A stretch of DNA of 64,000 bases from Simplicispira hankyongi (GCF_003570885.1 NZ_QXJC01000001.1:1116001-1180000); one strand, 5' to 3'; shown: positions 45,025 to 55,315, counted from the stretch's first letter. Numbers and translations are program-made. The notes: generated by a model not told the origin, from the sequence alone.

Positions 45025-46739
45025 GCGATGTCCTGGATACCGCCGCCGTACAGCACCTGATGCTGGTGCCGGTGCTGCTGCCACTCCTGGTGGCGGCCTG
45101 GATGATGCTGCTCGGCGAAGAGCGCCACCGGCTCAAGATGGCGCTCAACGTGGGCTCCTGCGCCGTGCTGCTGGCGGTCTCGTCGACACTGCTGCTGCGC
45201 GCCGCGCAGGAGGGCACAGCCAACGCGCTGGGGGTGTACCTGCCGGGCAACTGGCCGGCGCCGTTTGGCATCGTGCTGGCGCTCGACCGGCTCTCGGCGC
45301 TGATGCTGGTCCTGACCAGCCTGCTGGCGCTCGCCGCCTCGGTGTTCGCCTGCGCGCGCTGGCACCGGGCAGGCGTGCACTTTCATCCGCTGTTCCAATT
45401 GCAGCTGATGGGGCTGTGCGGTGCCTTCCTCACCGCCGACCTGTTCAATCTGTTCGTGTTTTTCGAGGTCACGCTGGCGGCCTCGTACGGCCTGCTGCTG
45501 CACGGCTCGGGCCGCGCGCGCGTGCTCGCCGGCATGCACTACATCGCCATCAACCTGGCGGCCTCGGCACTGTTTCTGATTGGCGTGTCCATGCTCTATG
45601 GCCTCACCGGCACGCTGAACATGGCCGACCTGGCGCAGCACATTCCGACCCTGCCAGACGCCGACCGCGGCCTGCTGCACGCAGCGGCGGGCATTCTGGC
45701 CACGGCCTTCCTCATCAAGGCCGCCGTCTGGCCGCTCAACTTCTGGCTGGTGCCGGCCTACAGCGCGGCCACGGCGCCGGTGGGCGCGCTGTTTGCCATC
45801 ATGACCAAGCTGGGCATCTACGCCATCCTGCGGCTGTGGACGCTGCTGTTTGGCGCCGAGGCCGGGGCGTCGGCGCAGTTTGGCAGCCAGTGGCTATTGG
45901 GCGCTGGCCTGCTGACCATGGCCTTTGGCGCCGTCGGCATGATGGGCTCGCAACGCCTGGGCCATCTGGCGGGGTATGCGGCGCTGGTGTCCTCGGGCAC
46001 GGTGCTGGCCGCCAGCAGCTTTGGGCAAAACCTGCTGACCGCCGGCATGCTGTACTACCTTCCCGGCTCGACACTGGCCGTTGGCGCTCTGTTCCTGCTG
46101 GGCGACGTGCTCGACCGCTGGCGCAGCCCCAATCAGGGCGCCGACCCCTACGAGCAGGAGGACGAAGAGGCGCCCTTTCTCAACGCCCGCCTGGAACACA
46201 CGCGTGGCTTCAACCTCGACGAAAACGAAGACGCGCTGGTGGGGCGCCCCATCCCGGCTGCCACGGCGTTCGTCGGCCTGGCTTTCATGGGCTGCACGCT
46301 GATGCTCGCGGGCATGCCGCCGCTGCCCGGTTTTCTCGGGAAATTCGCCATGCTGAGCGCGCTCTTGAACCCGCTCGGGCTCGCCGCGTCGGCCGGGCAG
46401 CAGCCAGGGCTCACCGGCTGGACTTTTCTCGCCGTGCTGATCGTCAGCGGCTTCCTGGCGCTGACCGCACTCGTGCGCGTCGGCATCGCCCATTTCTGGG
46501 CGTCACAGGGACGCCGCCCACTGCGCGTGGGGCTTGCCGAAGGCCTGCCGATTGGCGCCCTGCTGCTGGCCTGCGTGCTGCTGGCGGTGGCCGCCGGCCC
46601 GGCGCTGCATTTCACGCAGGCCGCAGCCGACGCGCTCTACGCACCGCGCGGCTACGTGCAGGCGGTTCTTGGCGCCGAGCCCGTGCCAAGCAGCGCTGCG
46701 GGCTCGACACCTTCAGAGCCTGGGGAGAAAACGCCTTGA
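45021..46739 (+). CDS. mrpD: Mrp antiporter subunit D
   Basis: A 572-residue NuoM/N-like antiporter subunit with about 14 helices. Conserved segments are FFEVTLAASYGLLL (near residue 145), LIKAAVWPLNFWLVPAYS (near 230) and AGMPPLPGFLGKF (near 430). It carries an extra hydrophilic loop of about 50 residues (RSPNQGADPYEQEDEEAPF and following) near 370-415. ATGA overlap with mrpC; the stop overlaps the TTG start of mrpE. Confidence 0.93.
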   Translation: MSDVLDTAAVQHLMLVPVLLPLLVAAWMMLLGEERHRLKMALNVGSCAVLLAVSSTLLLRAAQEGTANALGVYLPGNWPAPFGIVLALDRLSALMLVLTSLLALAASVFACARWHRAGVHFHPLFQLQLMGLCGAFLTADLFNLFVFFEVTLAASYGLLLHGSGRARVLAGMHYIAINLAASALFLIGVSMLYGLTGTLNMADLAQHIPTLPDADRGLLHAAAGILATAFLIKAAVWPLNFWLVPAYSAATAPVGALFAIMTKLGIYAILRLWTLLFGAEAGASAQFGSQWLLGAGLLTMAFGAVGMMGSQRLGHLAGYAALVSSGTVLAASSFGQNLLTAGMLYYLPGSTLAVGALFLLGDVLDRWRSPNQGADPYEQEDEEAPFLNARLEHTRGFNLDENEDALVGRPIPAATAFVGLAFMGCTLMLAGMPPLPGFLGKFAMLSALLNPLGLAASAGQQPGLTGWTFLAVLIVSGFLALTALVRVGIAHFWASQGRRPLRVGLAEGLPIGALLLACVLLAVAAGPALHFTQAAADALYAPRGYVQAVLGAEPVPSSAAGSTPSEPGEKTP

Positions 46740-47248
46740 AGCGCCTGTTGCCAACCCTATTGCCAGCACTCTTGCCTGCGCCCTTGCTGTCGCTCGCTCT
46801 GTGGGGGCTGTGGATGGTCCTGGGCCGCAGCGTCGACGCGGGCCAGGCGCTGATGGGCCTGGTGCTGGGCATCGCGATTCCGCTGCTCACGCGTGGGCTG
46901 CGGCCGCTGCCCGTGCGCGTGCGCCACCCGGTCGCCATTGCGCGGCTGGCGCTGCGTGTCGCGGCGGACACCATCGCGTCGAACCTGGACGCGCTGCGTG
47001 TGTTCCTCGCACCCGGCCTGCGCCGCCACCCTGCTGGCTTCGCCCACGTGCCACTGGAGTTGCGCGACCCGAACGCACTTGCCGTGCTGGCAGTGATCGT
47101 CTGCCTGACGCCCGGCACGGCCTGGGCAGAGCTTTCAAGCGACCACAGCATGCTGCTGCTGCACGTACTGGAGCTGGGCGATGAAGCCCAGTTCGTCGCC
47201 CTGGTGAAAGAGCGCTACGAGCGCCCGCTGATGGAGATTTTCGAATGA
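46736..47248 (+). CDS. mrpE: Mrp antiporter subunit E (TTG start)
   Basis: A 170-residue subunit with two to three N-terminal helices and a soluble C-terminal domain. TPGTAWAELSSDHSMLLLHVLEL near residue 120 is the MrpE hallmark. The only start placing the gene correctly is TTG at 46736, which overlaps the mrpD stop (TTGA) and follows GGGGAG by 8 bases. A weak start may set subunit stoichiometry. Confidence 0.88.
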   Translation: MKRLLPTLLPALLPAPLLSLALWGLWMVLGRSVDAGQALMGLVLGIAIPLLTRGLRPLPVRVRHPVAIARLALRVAADTIASNLDALRVFLAPGLRRHPAGFAHVPLELRDPNALAVLAVIVCLTPGTAWAELSSDHSMLLLHVLELGDEAQFVALVKERYERPLMEIFE

Positions 47249-47523
47249 ACCCGGTGCTGTCCTATGCCCTGCCTGCTGCGCTCTTTATTCTGGCGCTGGC
47301 CATGGCCTGCTCGCTGGTGCCCGTGCTGCGCGGCCCGACGGCGCAAGACCGGGTGCTGGCGCTCGACTGCCTGGCGCTCAACGCCATGCTGCTGATGCTG
47401 GTGCTCGGCATCCACCAAGGCAGCAGCAATTATTTCGAGGCGGCGCTGCTGATTGCCCTGCTCGGCTTTGTCAGCTCCATGTCCATGGCCAAGTTCCTGC
47501 TGCGCGGCGAGGTGATTGAATGA
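47245..47523 (+). CDS. mrpF: Mrp antiporter subunit F
   Basis: A 92-residue three-helix subunit: RGPTAQDRVLALDCLALNAMLLML near residues 30-53 and GFVSSMSMAKFLLRG at the end match MrpF. It overlaps both neighbours by four bases (ATGA). Confidence 0.92.
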   Translation: MNPVLSYALPAALFILALAMACSLVPVLRGPTAQDRVLALDCLALNAMLLMLVLGIHQGSSNYFEAALLIALLGFVSSMSMAKFLLRGEVIE

Positions 47524-47918
47524 CGCCGCTGCCGTTGTGGGTGGACATCCTGGTCTCGGTCTTGGTGCTGGCCGGCGCGCTGATTGCGCTGATTGGCTCG
47601 TTCAACCTGATGCGCTTGCGCACGTTTTTCGAGCGCGTCCATGCGCCGGCCGTCATCGCCACGCTGGGCTGCTGGTGCGTGGTGGCCGGCACGGTGCTGT
47701 ACTTCTCGCTGCAAAGCCGCGCCGTGGCGGCAAACGGCCTGCTGATCGCCGTGTTCCTGGCGGTCACGGTGCCGGTGACCAACATTTTCCTCATGCGCAC
47801 CGGGCTGTTTCGCGCCCGGCTGGCTGGCCAGGACGTACCGCCACCGCTCTCGGGCAGCGGCGAGGGCAGCAAGGCTGCGGCTGCAGTTCGCCCTGCATCC
47901 GGGCAAAAGAACTCCTAG
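47520..47918 (+). CDS. mrpG: Mrp antiporter subunit G
   Basis: A 132-residue three-helix subunit: VLAGALIALIGSFNLMRLRTFFERVHAPA near residues 17-45 is the MrpG pattern. Last gene of the six-gene operon. A dispersed repeat begins 3 bp after its stop and converges on the hydantoinase gene. Confidence 0.92.
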   Translation: MTPLPLWVDILVSVLVLAGALIALIGSFNLMRLRTFFERVHAPAVIATLGCWCVVAGTVLYFSLQSRAVAANGLLIAVFLAVTVPVTNIFLMRTGLFRARLAGQDVPPPLSGSGEGSKAAAAVRPASGQKNS

Positions 47919-47920
47919 AT

Positions 47921-47978
47921 TCATAGCTGCTAGCGCTTACTGGGTAAGCGCTAGAGGCCATTTTTCCTCTATTTTTCT
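47921..47978 (+). repeat. Dispersed repeat copy 11
   Basis: TCATAGCTGCTAGCGCTTAC, then TGGGTAAGCGCTAGAGGCCA and a TTTTTCCTCTATTTTTC tail. It fills the space between two convergent genes. The tail supplies the last codons (SEK) and TAG stop of the minus-strand hydantoinase. Best match to the consensus in the window. Confidence 0.93.
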
Positions 47979-50900
47979 GATTCTCCGAAGCCGCCACCGC
48001 CCGGCGTGGTGACTTCAAACACATCGCCTGCCTGCATCTGCGCCTGCCCGATGTGGCCGAGCAGCGCTACCGTTCCATCCGCACGCAGCACGCGGTTGCG
48101 GCCCGGTGCGCCGGCGCTGCCGCCAGCCATGCCAAAGGCCGGGTGGATGCGGCCGTTGGAGAGGATGCTGGCGGTCATGGGTTCGAGAAAGCGCACCCGC
48201 CGCACGCCGCCATCGCCGCCGCGCCAGCGCCCGGCGCCGCCCGAGCCGCGCTGGATGGCAAAGCTCTCCAGCCGCACCGGAAAGCGGAACTCCAGCACCT
48301 CGGGGTCGGTGAGGCGCGAATTGGTCATCTGCGCCTGCACCACGCTGGTCCCCGGGAAGCCGCCGATCAGGCGACCGGCATCGTCAAACTCACCGCCCGC
48401 GCCCGTGCCGCCGGCAATGGTTTCGTAGTACTGGTGGCGCTCGCTGCCGAAGGTGAAGTTGTTCATGGTCGGCTGGCTCGACGCCATCACGCCCAGCGCG
48501 CCGAACAGCGCGTTGGTGATGCAGGTGGAGGTCTCCACATTGCCAGCGACCACCGAGGCCGGCGGATTCGGGTTGAGCATGCAGCCGGGCGGAATCACCA
48601 CCTTGATCGGCTTCAAGCACCCGGCGTTGAGCGGAATGTCGTCGTCCACCAGGCAGCGGAACACAAACAGCACCGCCGCCATGCACACCGCCGTGGGTGC
48701 GTTGAAGTTGTTGGTCTGCTGCGGCGAGGTGCCGGTGAAGTCCACCACGGCGCTGCGCGAGGCGGCGTCGAGACGAACCGACACGGTGATCTGCGCGCCA
48801 TTGTCGAGCTGAAGGGTGAAGGCGCCGTCCTGCATGCGCACCGCCAGGCGGGTGATGGCGCGGCGCACCGATTCCTCGGCGTTGTCCTGCACGTGGCCCA
48901 TGTAGGCCTGCACCACGCCCAATCCGAACTGCTCGGCCATGCGGCGCAGCTCCTGCACGCCCTTTTCGTTGGCGGCAATTTGGGCTTTCAGGTCGGCAAG
49001 ATTCTGCTGCGGGTTGCGCGACGGGTAGCCACCCGAGGCGAGCAGCGCGAGGATCTCCGCCTCGCGCAGCACACCCGCGTCGACCAGCTTGAAGTTGTCG
49101 ATCTGCACACCCTCTTCTTCGATACGCGTGGAAAACGGCGGCATCGAGCCCGGCGTGGTGCCGCCCACGTCGGCATGGTGGCCCCGGCTGCCCACGTAAA
49201 ACGTCGGCTGGCCGCTTTGGTCCAGGTACACCGGTGTGATGACGGTGATGTCGGGCAGGTGCGTGCCGCCGTGGTACGGGTCGTTCAGCACAAACACGTC
49301 GCCAGGCCGCATGGCGCCTGCGTTTTCACGAATGACCGTCTTGATGCTCTCACCCATGCTGCCCAGGTGCACCGGCATATGCGGCGCGTTGGCAATGAGC
49401 TGGCCCTGGGCGTCGAACAGCGCGCACGAAAAATCAAGCCGTTCCTTGATGTTCACCGAATAGGCCGTGTTCTGCAGTTGCAGCCCCATCTGCTCGGCAA
49501 TGTTCATGAACAGGTTGTTGAACACCTCCAGCAGCACCGGGTCGACCTGCGTGCCGACGGCATGGCGCGCGGCGCGCGGGACGCGGCGTTGCAGCAGCAG
49601 GTTGTCCTGCGCGGTGAGCTGCGCCTCCCAGCCGGGCTCGACGATGGTTGTCGCGTTCTGCTCGGCAATGATGGCCGGGCCAGCCAGGCGGTCGCCAGCG
49701 CGCAGGTCACCCCGCACCACCAGTGCGGCCTCGTGCCAGGCGGGGGCGCCATCGACGCCGCCCGTGTACATGCGCGCCGTGGCGCGGCGCGGCACCTCAC
49801 GCTCGGGGTACAACGGCAGGTCGGGCACAGCGGGGGCAACGCCGGGCAAGATTGCTTCGACGGACACCGCCTCAACCACCAGGCGCTTGCCCTGCATGAC
49901 AAAAGCGTAGCGCTGGCGGTAGGCCGTTTCAAAGGCCTTGCGCAGCAGATCCACGCGCACGGCTGCATCGTCCGAAGTCTCGGGGGTATGCGGCACGACC
50001 AGCGCAGCGTCGCTGCCCTCATAGCGCAAATGCACACGCCGGAGCACACGGACCTTGGCGGGCCGCGACCCAGCGGCACCCTCGGCGGCGGCAACCGCCT
50101 GCTGGCTGACCAGCTCCTGGCGTGCCGCTTCGCCGATCTGCGCCAACTGCGCCTCCACCTCGACCAGCACCTCGGCACCCAGCAGGCGCTCAACCGCCTG
50201 CTCGCGGATCACGTTCTGGTCGGCCAGGCCCATGCCGTAGGCCGAGAGCACACCCGCCAGTGGATGCACCAGCACCTGCTCCATGCCCAGCGCATCGGCC
50301 ACCAGGCAGGCGTGCTGGCCGCCAGCGCCACCAAAGCACTGCAGCGTATAGCGCGTGACGTCGTAGCCGCGGGCGACGGAAATCTTCTTGATGGCGTTGG
50401 CCATCTGCTGCACGGCAATTTGGATGAACCCGTGCGCCACGTCTTCCGGCTCGCGGCCAGTACCCAAACCCAAGGCGGCAAACTTCTGCGCCACCACATC
50501 TGCGTCCAGCGCCTCGTTGGCCGCCGGGCCAAACACCTGCGGAAAGTGCGCTGGCTGGATTTTGCCGACCATGACGTTGGCGTCGGTAACGGCCAGCGGC
50601 CCGCCGCGCCGGTAGCTCGCCGGGCCGGGGTTGGCGCCGGCGCTCTCGGGGCCGACACGAAAGCGTGCGCCGTCGAAGCTGAGCAGCGAGCCGCCACCCG
50701 CGGCAACGGTGTGGATGCTCATCATCGGCGCGCGCATGCGCACACCAGCCACTTGCGTTTCAAATTCGCGCTCGAAGCTGCCGGCATAGTGGCTCACGTC
50801 GGTAGAGGTGCCTCCCATGTCGAAACCGATGACGCGCGTGTGCCCGGCGATTTCCGCCGTGCGCGCCATGCCGACGATGCCGCCCGCCGGGCCCGAGAGG

Positions 50901-51682
50901 ATGGCATCCTTGCCCTGAAAAGCGTTGGCATCGGTCAGCCCGCCAGACGACTGCATGAAGTACAGCGGCACGCCCGGCATCTGCCGTGCCACCTGCGCCA
51001 CGTAGCGGCGCAGGATGGGCGAGAGGTAGGCGTCCACCACCGTGGTGTCGCCCCGCCCGACGAACTTCATCATCGGGCTGACCTCGTGCGAGGCACTGAT
51101 CTGCGTAAACCCCAGCTCGCGCGCGATGCGGGCTGCCGCTTGTTCATGCTGCGCGTAGCGGTAGCCGTGCATGAACACGATGGCGCAGCTGCGCAGACCG
51201 GCGTCGTACGCCGCCCACAGGCGCTCGCGCAAACTCGCTTCATCGAGCGGCGCCACCACATCGCCATGCGCGCCAATGCGCTCGCTCGCCTCGACCACGC
51301 GCTCGTAGAGCAGCTCGGACAGCACGATGTGGCGATCGAACAGGCGCGGGCGGTTCTGGTAGGCAATGCGCAGCGCATCGCGAAAGCCCCGCGTGGTGAT
51401 GAGCAGGGTCGGTTCGCCCTTGCGTTCGAGCAGCGCGTTGGTGGCCACCGTGGTGCCCATCTTCACGCACTCCACCTGCTCGGGCGTCACCGGCACGCCA
51501 CTGGCGAGTCCCAGCAACTGGCGGATGCCCGCCACCGCAGCGTCCGGGTACTGCTCGGGGTTTTCCGAGAGCAGCTTGTGCGTGACCAGGCGGCCATCGG
51601 GCCGGCGCCCCACCACATCGGTAAAGGTGCCGCCACGGTCAATCCAGAACTGCCAGCGCTGCTTGGGAGTGGGCTCGGTCAT
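47969..51682 (-). CDS. Fused HyuA-HyuB: ATP-dependent 5-oxoprolinase / N-methylhydantoinase
   Basis: A 1237-residue cytoplasmic amidohydrolase. Residues 1 to about 690 are the HyuA half with actin-like ATPase motifs ([18 protein letters not shown] at about 12-29; [16 protein letters not shown] near 290). Residues about 720-1230 are the HyuB half ([42 protein letters not shown] end). The fused form resembles eukaryotic OPLAH and bacterial 5-oxoprolinases that open pyroglutamate to glutamate with ATP; hydantoin substrates are equally possible. A MarR-type regulator and a TRAP transporter sit next door. The C-terminal residues and stop lie in a dispersed repeat. Confidence 0.93.
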   Translation of the reverse strand: MTEPTPKQRWQFWIDRGGTFTDVVGRRPDGRLVTHKLLSENPEQYPDAAVAGIRQLLGLASGVPVTPEQVECVKMGTTVATNALLERKGEPTLLITTRGFRDALRIAYQNRPRLFDRHIVLSELLYERVVEASERIGAHGDVVAPLDEASLRERLWAAYDAGLRSCAIVFMHGYRYAQHEQAAARIARELGFTQISASHEVSPMMKFVGRGDTTVVDAYLSPILRRYVAQVARQMPGVPLYFMQSSGGLTDANAFQGKDAILSGPAGGIVGMARTAEIAGHTRVIGFDMGGTSTDVSHYAGSFEREFETQVAGVRMRAPMMSIHTVAAGGGSLLSFDGARFRVGPESAGANPGPASYRRGGPLAVTDANVMVGKIQPAHFPQVFGPAANEALDADVVAQKFAALGLGTGREPEDVAHGFIQIAVQQMANAIKKISVARGYDVTRYTLQCFGGAGGQHACLVADALGMEQVLVHPLAGVLSAYGMGLADQNVIREQAVERLLGAEVLVEVEAQLAQIGEAARQELVSQQAVAAAEGAAGSRPAKVRVLRRVHLRYEGSDAALVVPHTPETSDDAAVRVDLLRKAFETAYRQRYAFVMQGKRLVVEAVSVEAILPGVAPAVPDLPLYPEREVPRRATARMYTGGVDGAPAWHEAALVVRGDLRAGDRLAGPAIIAEQNATTIVEPGWEAQLTAQDNLLLQRRVPRAARHAVGTQVDPVLLEVFNNLFMNIAEQMGLQLQNTAYSVNIKERLDFSCALFDAQGQLIANAPHMPVHLGSMGESIKTVIRENAGAMRPGDVFVLNDPYHGGTHLPDITVITPVYLDQSGQPTFYVGSRGHHADVGGTTPGSMPPFSTRIEEEGVQIDNFKLVDAGVLREAEILALLASGGYPSRNPQQNLADLKAQIAANEKGVQELRRMAEQFGLGVVQAYMGHVQDNAEESVRRAITRLAVRMQDGAFTLQLDNGAQITVSVRLDAASRSAVVDFTGTSPQQTNNFNAPTAVCMAAVLFVFRCLVDDDIPLNAGCLKPIKVVIPPGCMLNPNPPASVVAGNVETSTCITNALFGALGVMASSQPTMNNFTFGSERHQYYETIAGGTGAGGEFDDAGRLIGGFPGTSVVQAQMTNSRLTDPEVLEFRFPVRLESFAIQRGSGGAGRWRGGDGGVRRVRFLEPMTASILSNGRIHPAFGMAGGSAGAPGRNRVLRADGTVALLGHIGQAQMQAGDVFEVTTPGGGGFGESEK

Positions 51683-51697
51683 GGGATGCTCTCGAAT

Positions 51698-51755
51698 ATG
51701 TAGCTGCTAGCGCTTATGGGTATTGCGCGAGAGGCCATTTTTGCTTGAAATTTCA
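51698..51755 (+). repeat. Dispersed repeat copy 12
   Basis: TGTAGCTGCTAGCGCTTATG, then GGTATTGCGCGAGAGGCCAT and a TTTTGCTTGAAATTTCA tail. It fills the gap between the hydantoinase start and the MarR-type stop; the tail includes the regulator's TGA. Confidence 0.88.
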
Positions 51756-52283
51756 CAAGGACGCGGCGGCCCGCGCTGCCTGGTCGTACATGCCCGAGAG
51801 CACGCGCAGCAGCCGGGCCAGCTCACCGATATCGCGGTTGAGCGACTCGTCGGCATTGAGCGCATTGATCAGGCAGCTCTCGCGGATTTCACGGTAGCGC
51901 TTGACGTAGGCGCGGCCCTGTTCGGTGGCGGCATAGGTCACATCCTTGCCGCTCTTGTGCGACGCCACGACGGCCAGCCCCTGGAGCTTTTTGAGCGAGT
52001 AGTTGACCAGGTGCGTGTCCTCGACGTTCATGATGAAGCAGATGTCGGCCAGGCGCTTGTCGCGTGCGCGGTGCGTGACGTGGTGCAGCACCAGGACATC
52101 GAGCGGCGTCAGCTCCTTGAGACCCGCCGCCGACATGCAGTGCACCACCCAGCGGTGAAACGCATTGCCGGCAACGATGAGGCCAAACTCGAATTCGCTC
52201 ATCTCGGCGCTGTGCGTCGAGACCAGATGCGCCGACGAGACGATGGGGCCCGACTCGGACTTGGGACGCTTGGCTGCATTCAT
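51753..52283 (-). CDS. MarR-type winged-helix transcriptional regulator
   Basis: A 176-residue DNA-binding protein: LTPLDVLVLHHVTHRARDKRLADICFIMNVEDTHLVNYSLKKLQGLAVVASHK (in pieces, near residues 58-110) is the winged helix of the COG3492-like MarR group. Start ATG at 52283 (MNAAKRPKSE). It is transcribed divergently from the TRAP operon and in the same direction as the hydantoinase, so it probably controls both; the direct repeats at 52350-52371 are a candidate operator. Confidence 0.87.
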   Translation of the reverse strand: MNAAKRPKSESGPIVSSAHLVSTHSAEMSEFEFGLIVAGNAFHRWVVHCMSAAGLKELTPLDVLVLHHVTHRARDKRLADICFIMNVEDTHLVNYSLKKLQGLAVVASHKSGKDVTYAATEQGRAYVKRYREIRESCLINALNADESLNRDIGELARLLRVLSGMYDQAARAAASL

Positions 52284-52349
52284 GCGGAACTCCGGCTGTG
52301 CAGCGGCATGGAACGCGGCTGCGCAGCGGATTGTAGGCAGCAGATCACC

Positions 52350-52374
52350 AATTTGCCGACAATTTGTCGACATT
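52350..52374. promoter_or_regulatory. Candidate MarR operator in the divergent intergenic region
   Basis: Two adjacent 11-bp direct repeats, AATTTGCCGAC and AATTTGTCGAC, the second containing the palindrome GTCGAC. They lie 67-91 bp upstream of the regulator start and 84-108 bp upstream of the dctP ATG, between the two divergent promoters. Confidence 0.45.
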
Positions 52375-52457
52375 TAGCGTAAACACCTAGCGGCTCGCAC
52401 GGCGTGCAAGGCTACAGTCATCCGCACTTCCTCAACCCAACCACAGTGGAGCGTCCC

Positions 52458-53441
52458 ATGAAGCGTAGAACCCTTTCCACCGCCGTGCTAGGCCTTGCGC
52501 TGGCCGGTGGCCTGGCCTGTGTCCCCGCAGCAGCACAAACCGCCTGGGACCTGGCCGCCGCCTACCCGGCCAGCAACTTCCACACGCAGAACCTGGCCCA
52601 GTTCACGGCCGACGTGGACAAGGCCACGGGCGGCGCGTTCAAGATCACGCTGCACGCCAACGCCTCGCTGTTCAAGGCGCCGGAAATCAAGCGCGCGGTA
52701 CAAGGCGGGCAGGCGCAGATCGGTGAGATCATTTTTGCCAACTTCCAGAACGAATGGCAGATTTTCGGCGCCGATGGCCAGCCCTTCCTGGCCACCAGTT
52801 TTGCCGATGCCAGAAAGCTCTACGAAGCGCAAAAACCGCTGCTGGACAAGAAATTCGCCGAGCAGGGCATGATGATGCTGTACTCGGTCCCCTGGCCGCC
52901 CCAGGGCCTGTACACCAAGAAACCCATTGAGTCCGCCGCCGACTTGAAGGGCATCAAGTGGCGCGCTTACAGCCCCGCCACCGCACGCATTGCCGAACTG
53001 GTCGGCGCCCAGCCCGTGACGGTGCAGGCAGCCGAGTTCTCGCAGGCCCTCGCCACCGGCGTGGTCGAGGCGACCATGACGTCGGGCGCCACTGGCGTGG
53101 ACAGCAAACTCTACGAGCAGCTCAAGTACTACTATGACCTGCAGGCCTGGTTGCCCAAGAATGCCGTCATCGTGAACAAAAAGGCGTTCGACGGCCTGAG
53201 CAAAGGCAACCAGGAAGCCCTGCTGAAAGCCGGCAAGGAGGCCGAAACACGCGGCTGGGCAGCGGCCGAGAAGGTCAACACCGAGACGCTGGCCACGCTC
53301 AAGGCGCACGGCATGCAGGTGCTGCCGCCCTCGCCCCAGCTCAAGGCCGACATGGCCAAGGTGGGCGAGACCATGCTCAAGGAATGGCTGGACAAGGCCG
53401 GCCCCGACGGCAAGGCGCTGATCGACGCCTACCGCAAGTAA
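52458..53441 (+). CDS. dctP: TRAP transporter substrate-binding protein DctP
   Basis: A 327-residue periplasmic binding protein: signal peptide ending near AAAQT (about residue 27), then DctP-family sequence (HANASLFKAPEIKRAVQGGQAQIGE near 70-94; SAADLKGIKWRAYSPATARIAELVGAQPV near 160-188 carrying the carboxylate-binding Arg). Substrate probably a carboxylate; from the adjacent hydantoinase I infer pyroglutamate or a hydantoin-related acid. Start ATG 52458 after a GGAGCG stretch. First gene of dctPQM. Confidence 0.92.
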   Translation: MKRRTLSTAVLGLALAGGLACVPAAAQTAWDLAAAYPASNFHTQNLAQFTADVDKATGGAFKITLHANASLFKAPEIKRAVQGGQAQIGEIIFANFQNEWQIFGADGQPFLATSFADARKLYEAQKPLLDKKFAEQGMMMLYSVPWPPQGLYTKKPIESAADLKGIKWRAYSPATARIAELVGAQPVTVQAAEFSQALATGVVEATMTSGATGVDSKLYEQLKYYYDLQAWLPKNAVIVNKKAFDGLSKGNQEALLKAGKEAETRGWAAAEKVNTETLATLKAHGMQVLPPSPQLKADMAKVGETMLKEWLDKAGPDGKALIDAYRK

Positions 53442-53456
53442 GCCCGCGCCCGACCG

Positions 53457-53966
53457 ATGCGCCGCTTGCTTGATGGCCTCTACACCGGCGCTGCGGCGCT
53501 GGCAGCCCTGTGCATGGTCGTGCTCCTGGCATGCGTGCTGCTTTCCATTGCCAGCCGGCAGCTGCATTTCATGGTGCAGGGGCTGGACGCCTACGCCGGC
53601 TACCTGATGGCGGCGGCGGGGTTTCTGGCACTGGCACACACCTTGAAGCGCGGCGAGCACATTCGCGTCACGCTGGTGCTCAACCTGCTACAGGGCCGCT
53701 GGAAAAAAGGCGCCGAGCTGTGGGCGCTTGGCGCCGCCACACTGCTGGCGCTGCTGTTCGCCTTCTACAGCTGCAAGCTCGCCTGGCAATCGCACGTGTT
53801 CAACGACATCTCTACCGGCAACGACGCCACGCCCCTGTGGCTGCCGCAAATTGCCATGGCGCTGGGCACGGTGGTGCTGGCCATCGCCTTTGTCGATGAA
53901 CTGGTGCTCGAAATCTTGGGCCGGCGCGTGCCGGCGCAAAGCAGCGAAGCGCTGCGCAACGAATAG
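53457..53966 (+). CDS. dctQ: TRAP transporter small permease DctQ
   Basis: A 169-residue membrane protein with four helices; GLDAYAGYLMAAAGFLALAHTLKRGEHIRV (near residues 42-71) is the DctQ pattern. It forms the membrane complex with DctM. It starts 15 bp after dctP and ends 13 bp before dctM. Confidence 0.9.
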   Translation: MRRLLDGLYTGAAALAALCMVVLLACVLLSIASRQLHFMVQGLDAYAGYLMAAAGFLALAHTLKRGEHIRVTLVLNLLQGRWKKGAELWALGAATLLALLFAFYSCKLAWQSHVFNDISTGNDATPLWLPQIAMALGTVVLAIAFVDELVLEILGRRVPAQSSEALRNE

Positions 53967-53979
53967 GCCCCGCGACACC

Positions 53980-55284
53980 ATGAGCGACATTGCCATCACC
54001 GGTCTGCTGATCGCCACGCTGTTCCTCATCCTGGGCAGCGGGGTGTGGATCGGGCTCACGCTCTCCGGCGTGGCCTGGATCGGCATGCAGCTGTTTTCGT
54101 CCCGTCCCGCGGGTGACGCCATGGCGGTCACGATCTGGGGTTCGTCGTCAAGCTGGACGCTGACCGCGCTGCCACTGTTCATCTGGATGGGCGAAATTCT
54201 GTTTCGCACCCGGCTCTCGCAGGACATGTTCAAAGGCCTGGCGCCCTGGGTGCAGGCATTGCCGGGGCGGCTTCTGCACACCAACGTGATCGGCTGCACC
54301 ATCTTCGCCGCCGTGTCGGGTTCAAGTGCGGCCACCTGCGCGACGATTGGCAAGATGACGCTACCGGAACTCACCCGCCGTGGCTACCCCGAGCACATGG
54401 TGGTCGGCACGCTGGCCGGGGCCAGTACCCTGGGGCTTCTCATTCCGCCTTCCATCATCATGATCGTCTACGGCGTGGCGGCGGACGTGTCGATCTCGCA
54501 GCTCTTCATTGCCGGGGTACTCCCGGGCATCCTGCTGGCGACGCTGTTTTCGGGCTACATCGCTCTGTGGGCGCTGCGCCACCCGGACCAGATTCCCCAA
54601 GCGGACGAGCGCCTGTCGCTTATGCAAAAGCTGTCGGCGTCGCGCAGCCTGATTCCGGTGGTGCTGCTGATTGCCGCGGTGCTGGGCAGCATCTACACCG
54701 GCTTTGCCACCGCCACGGAAGCCGCGGCCGTGGGCGTGACCGGAGCGCTCATCCTCTCGTCGCTGCAGGGCTCCATGAGCTGGCAGACCTTCCAGGACGC
54801 ACTGATGGGCGCCACGCGCCTGTACTGCATGATTGGGCTGATCCTCGCGGGTGCGGCCTTCCTCACGCTGTCCATGGGCTACATCGGCCTGCCGCGCCAC
54901 CTGGCCGAATGGATTACCTCGCTGGGCTTGAACCAGGCCCAGCTCGTCGCAGCGCTGGCGTTGTTTTACATTGTGCTGGGCTGCTTTCTCGACGGCATCT
55001 CCATGGTGGTGCTGACCATGGGGGTGCTGATGCCCACGGTCCAGGCAGCGCACATTGACCCGCTGTGGTTTGGCGTGTTCGTGGTGCTGGTAGTCGAAAT
55101 GGCGCAGATCACACCACCCGTGGGTTTCAATCTGTTTGTGCTGCAAGGCATGACCGGGCGCCAGCTTCCCTGGATCGCCCGTGTGACGCTGCCCATGTTT
55201 TTGCTGATGTGCGTGGCGGTGGCGCTGATTTACGTGTTCCCCGGCATCGTCACCTGGCTGCCCCAGCAGATGAGCGGACATTGA
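53980..55284 (+). CDS. dctM: TRAP transporter large permease DctM
   Basis: A 434-residue permease with about 12 membrane helices. Diagnostic segments are NVIGCTIFAAVSGSSAATCATIGKMTLPE (near residues 105-133), STLGLLIPPSIIMIVYGV (near 150) and DGISMVVLTMGVLMP near 335. It transports the DctP ligand with Na+. Start ATG 53980; the frame upstream is the overlapping dctQ reading. Confidence 0.94.
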   Translation: MSDIAITGLLIATLFLILGSGVWIGLTLSGVAWIGMQLFSSRPAGDAMAVTIWGSSSSWTLTALPLFIWMGEILFRTRLSQDMFKGLAPWVQALPGRLLHTNVIGCTIFAAVSGSSAATCATIGKMTLPELTRRGYPEHMVVGTLAGASTLGLLIPPSIIMIVYGVAADVSISQLFIAGVLPGILLATLFSGYIALWALRHPDQIPQADERLSLMQKLSASRSLIPVVLLIAAVLGSIYTGFATATEAAAVGVTGALILSSLQGSMSWQTFQDALMGATRLYCMIGLILAGAAFLTLSMGYIGLPRHLAEWITSLGLNQAQLVAALALFYIVLGCFLDGISMVVLTMGVLMPTVQAAHIDPLWFGVFVVLVVEMAQITPPVGFNLFVLQGMTGRQLPWIARVTLPMFLLMCVAVALIYVFPGIVTWLPQQMSGH

Positions 55285-55315
55285 CAGGCCGCAGCGCGCG
55301 CTACCATTGCGCCCC

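Noticed and set aside
48053-51703. 1216-codon plus-strand open frame
   Set aside because: Antisense to the HyuA-HyuB gene; His/Arg/Gln-rich nonsense without recognisable domains.
55285-55315. Fluoride riboswitch expected upstream of crcB
   Set aside because: Only 31 bp separate it from dctM, and no conserved crcB-motif sequence can be seen.
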